A DNA stretch of 64,000 nt from Chryseobacterium sp. E1 (lineage in GTDB: Bacteria; Bacteroidota; Bacteroidia; Flavobacteriales; Weeksellaceae), in NCBI GenBank assembly GCA_019203745.1, contig CP078104.1:2976001-3040000 (forward strand). Reading direction: 5' to 3'. Shown piece after piece: positions 61,505-64,000 of the stretch (its first letter is position 1; each line of letters starts with the position of its first letter). Below the pieces are notes generated by a model. The model was not told where the DNA came from. It did no database searches and was given only the letters and a program-made list of their open reading frames with translations. The position numbers and the translations under genes are program-made.

Positions 61505-61675
61505 ATGAAAACAAAAATCACTTTGAATACAAGGAAAATTGATCGTCAGAAACTAAAAGATTTGAAAGCAGGAGACATTGTTCCCGCTCATTGGGTATGC
61601 TGTACACCTCTTGAAGACGGGCAATGTTGTGAATGGGCTAAAGACGCATATAGCTGCAGGTATATTTATTGTTAA
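61505..61675 (+). CDS. Small Cys-rich peptide, possible RiPP precursor
   Basis: 56 residues from an ATG at 61505. It has a charged, leader-like half (KTKITLNTRKIDRQKLKDL, then KAGDIVPAH) and a Cys-rich half with WVCCTPLEDGQCCEW, DAYSC and RYIYC: six cysteines in 27 residues. The leader resembles those of Bacteroidota lanthipeptide-type precursors, but no GG cleavage motif, modification enzyme or transporter is nearby. No known family assigned. It could instead be a small metal-binding or toxin-like peptide. Confidence 0.6.
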   Translation: MKTKITLNTRKIDRQKLKDLKAGDIVPAHWVCCTPLEDGQCCEWAKDAYSCRYIYC

Positions 61676-61762
61676 AAAAGGTCAATATCATCCTTGTAAA
61701 GTATTTCAGACATACATGACCGGAAAGGCTTCTGATCATGTATGTTATTTTTCAATTATCGT

Positions 61763-63236
61763 TTATTCAGGAATCCAGACGCTCACATTTCCTGCAGGAA
61801 CGGGAAAGTCTCCCCAGCCGTTTTCATCAATCACTACTTTTTCCTTGGATCTTTTCAACAGGTCCTTACATTTTTTCCCGGCATAGCGTTTTCCCATTTC
61901 CATAGGTTTGTTGTAAGCATCTTTATTACTTAGCACGACGGCACATCCTGTATGCTGGTCATCCCCTTCACGTACCCACCCAAGGCAATTGGCATCTTCA
62001 AAATAATCCCGTTGTTCTCCATAAGCATGCTCTTTCCTGGCTGTAAGGAGTTCTTCAATACCATCAGTTTTAGGCATAAATATTTCCTGATCATGGCCGC
62101 TTCTGTCCTTATCCACATAATGGGCACCATACAGGTCAGGATAAAAAACACATGGATAACCGTCTTTCCTCAATAAAATCAAGGCATAGGCAATAGGCTT
62201 AAACCAAGATTCTACGGGAGCTTCAAGATCCTGTAAAGGCTGAGTGTCATGATTGGCAACCAAACTTACAGAATGCATAGGATCAGCTTGTGTAAGGGTT
62301 CCGTCAAAGATCTTACGGAGGTCATAAGAGGCTCCTTCTCTGGAAGCATTGTGAAAATTATTCTGAAGAGAGCTGTCAAAAAGACTCATGCAGCCTTCTG
62401 TCACTTCAATATATTTCTGAAGCAGGTGAAGGTAGCCCGGAGCCCAGTATTCACCAACTGCAAAAAATATTTTTCTCGGTATTGGATCGGAGAAGGGTAA
62501 GCCATTCCTTATAAAAATCAAATGAAATATGCTTTAAGGCATCCAGCCTTACACCATCAAAGTCAGTCTGGTCAAAATACCATTTTGCCCATGTATTGAG
62601 CTCTTCCCGTACAAAAGGATTCCGGTGCTCTATATCATTGTACATCAGGTAGTCATAGTTTCCTTTTTCATCATGAATCATTTCTTCCCAGTCATCTCCA
62701 TATTCAGATTGTATTTTATAAATATGGGATTCCATGCCTTCTGCATAGTCTACACCACTGAAACAGGTAAAATTCCATTCGAAATCAGAATATTTTTTTC
62801 CTCTTCCGGGGAAAGTGAACTTAGTATAGGATTCTATTTCAATCACATCGGAAATTATTTTTTCCCTGTTATCTTCATCCACTTTTACAGCTTTGAATTT
62901 TTCAAGCTCATCACCACCTGCCTTATGTCCCAGTACAATATCTACAATGACGTCTATATTCTGTTTTTTTAGTGTTTTGATGGCTTTAAGGTAATCATGT
63001 TTAGTACCATATTTTGTAGGGATGGTACCTTTCTGATCAAATTCTCCAAGGTCGTAAAGATCGTATGAGTCATATCCGATAGAATAGCTTCCGTTTGTTC
63101 CTTTATAGGCTGGCGGAAGCCATGCAGAGGTAATTCCCAGTTTTGCTAAATATTTTGCCTGTTTTTCGGCTTCTTTCCATAATTTTCCTTCTCCTTCAGA
63201 ATACCAGTGGAAAAACTGAATCATTGTTGGGTTCAT
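61763..63236 (-). CDS. Alpha-amylase, GH13 cytoplasmic type (frame broken)
   Basis: About 490 residues, no signal peptide after the start MNPTMIQFFHWYSEGEGKLW. GH13 landmarks: DVIVDIVLGHKAGGDE, catalytic Asp in GVRLDALKHISFDFY, catalytic Glu in FAVGEYWAPGYL, and third acid in VANHDTQPLQ. The close spacing of these and the long calcium loop match GH13 subfamily 5 amylases that cut internal alpha-1,4 glucans. A break near 62468 looks like one T too many. Confidence 0.92.
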
Positions 63237-63279
63237 AAATTTGCTGATTTGGTAGATACAAGTTAGCAAAAAAATTAAC

Positions 63280-64000
63280 CTACTGATTCTCGAATTCTTC
63301 AAACGGGATTTTTAGTTGAACGGAAATCTGCTTTTTTTCTTCAGTATTAAGATGGGAAAGAGATAGGCCCAGAAGACGTACAGCTTTATCATAGGGACGA
63401 AGCTCCCACAACTTTTTCCCGGTATCAAAATACTGTTCTGGTGATGTAAAATAATCATCCCTGGTGATACTTCTGGTAAAAAGCGAAAAATCTTTGTACT
63501 TTATTTTCAACGTTAAAGTTCTTCCTAGAATATTATTTTTCTGCAACCGTTGATGAAGTTCCTGGCTCAGGCTTTCCAGCTTTTCATTGATCTGTTGTTC
63601 ATCAGAAAGGTCTTCAAAAAAGTTCTTTCCACCGCTACACTTTTCTGAATACGATGAGGTTTTACTTCAGAAGTATGAATTCCCCGTACTACATTGTAAT
63701 AATGCTTACCGGATTTTCCAAAAATTTTAATCAGCTCCTGTTCTGTTCTTTTCTTTAAATCTTTTCCTTTATAAATTCCTAAACTAAACATTTTGTTAGC
63801 CGTAACCTTTCCAACACCGTAAAATTTCTCAACAGGAAGTTCTTCCAGAAAGCCTTCCACTTTATCCGGATGAATAGTTTTCTGACCGTTGGGTTTATTG
63901 ATATCAGAAGCCACTTTCGCCAGAAATTTATTCACTGAAATTCCTGCAGAAGCGGTAAGGCCGGTTTCTTCAAAAATCTTCTGACGGATTTCCCTTGCAA
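63280..64000 (-). CDS. dinB: DNA polymerase IV (Y family), 5' end cut by window (frame broken)
   Basis: A translesion polymerase. The window holds the C-terminal part. Read from the right edge: AREIRQKIFEETGLTASAGIS, then NKFLAKVASDINKPNGQ, HPDKVEGFLEELPVEKFYGVG (helix-hairpin-helix) and GKSGKHYYNVVRGIH. The little-finger domain ends in RPYDKAVRLLGLSLSHL. A break near 63625 falls in VERTFFEDLSDEQQ. The N-terminal catalytic aspartates lie outside the window. Confidence 0.9.

Overview
The window looks like a chromosomal segment from a flavobacterium of the Chryseobacterium/Weeksellaceae kind. The evidence is low GC, promoters of the TTTG-N19-TAnnTTTG type, signal-peptide genes with N-termini of the form AQVGINT..P..TLDV, two type IX secretion (T9SS) sorting domains, an rpsU-xer-hpf gene trio, an IPExxxVDY-family gene next to pyk and rnc, and the Bacteroidota arrangement of tRNA genes, tuf, tRNA-Trp, secE, nusG, rplKAJL and rpoBC. 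I could not run any search, so family names come from motifs and gene order.

The dominant technical feature is that most genes longer than about 600 bases are broken by one-base indels, nearly always one base too few in a homopolymer. The broken genes include ruvB, pyk, fabF, rpsU, tuf, rpoB and rpoC, which a living cell needs intact. I therefore read the breaks as sequence errors and give each gene as one reconstructed CDS spanning its fragments. A few breaks are one base too many (rpoC, the DUF5777 gene, the amylase gene).

Layout. 1-8.5 kb: PaiB-like flavin protein and ruvB (minus); histidine-degradation genes hutI and hutG with a DUF695 gene between them; an aldehyde dehydrogenase. 7-11.3 kb (minus): pyk, IPExxxVDY gene, rnc, fabF, acpP. 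11.9-13.7 kb: an AT-rich DUF262-DUF1524 (GmrSD-like) restriction/defence gene standing alone, followed by tmRNA (minus) with predicted tag ending GNEEFALAA. 14.4-15.9 kb: rpsU, Xer recombinase, HPF. 16.0-16.9 kb: a tRNA cluster in which a Thr-Tyr-Gly block is duplicated. 16.95-18.35 kb: a complete ISL3-family insertion sequence with an 8-bp target duplication. 18.4-26.2 kb: a two-component system plus a CzcCBA-type heavy-metal RND efflux operon. 26.4-28.5 kb: tuf, tRNA-Trp, secE, nusG.

28.5-47.5 kb: the ribosomal/RNA-polymerase cluster, interrupted twice by secreted-protein genes: three related ones between nusG and rplK, and two large ones (a YadA-head-like repeat protein and a T9SS protein) between rplL and rpoB. 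rpoC is followed by a DUF3467 gene. 47.8-51.6 kb: Crp/Fnr regulator, DUF5777 protein, heme lipoprotein, YceI protein, ankyrin protein and a DOMON-like T9SS protein, which look like one periplasmic/surface electron-transfer or stress module. 51.7-64 kb: ordinary metabolic and regulatory genes (GrpB, cytidine deaminase, GNAT, nucleotide pyrophosphatase, two esterases, NmrA/HxlR pair, alcohol dehydrogenase/AraC pair, GH13 amylase, dinB) plus a small Cys-rich peptide gene that could be an orphan peptide natural-product precursor.
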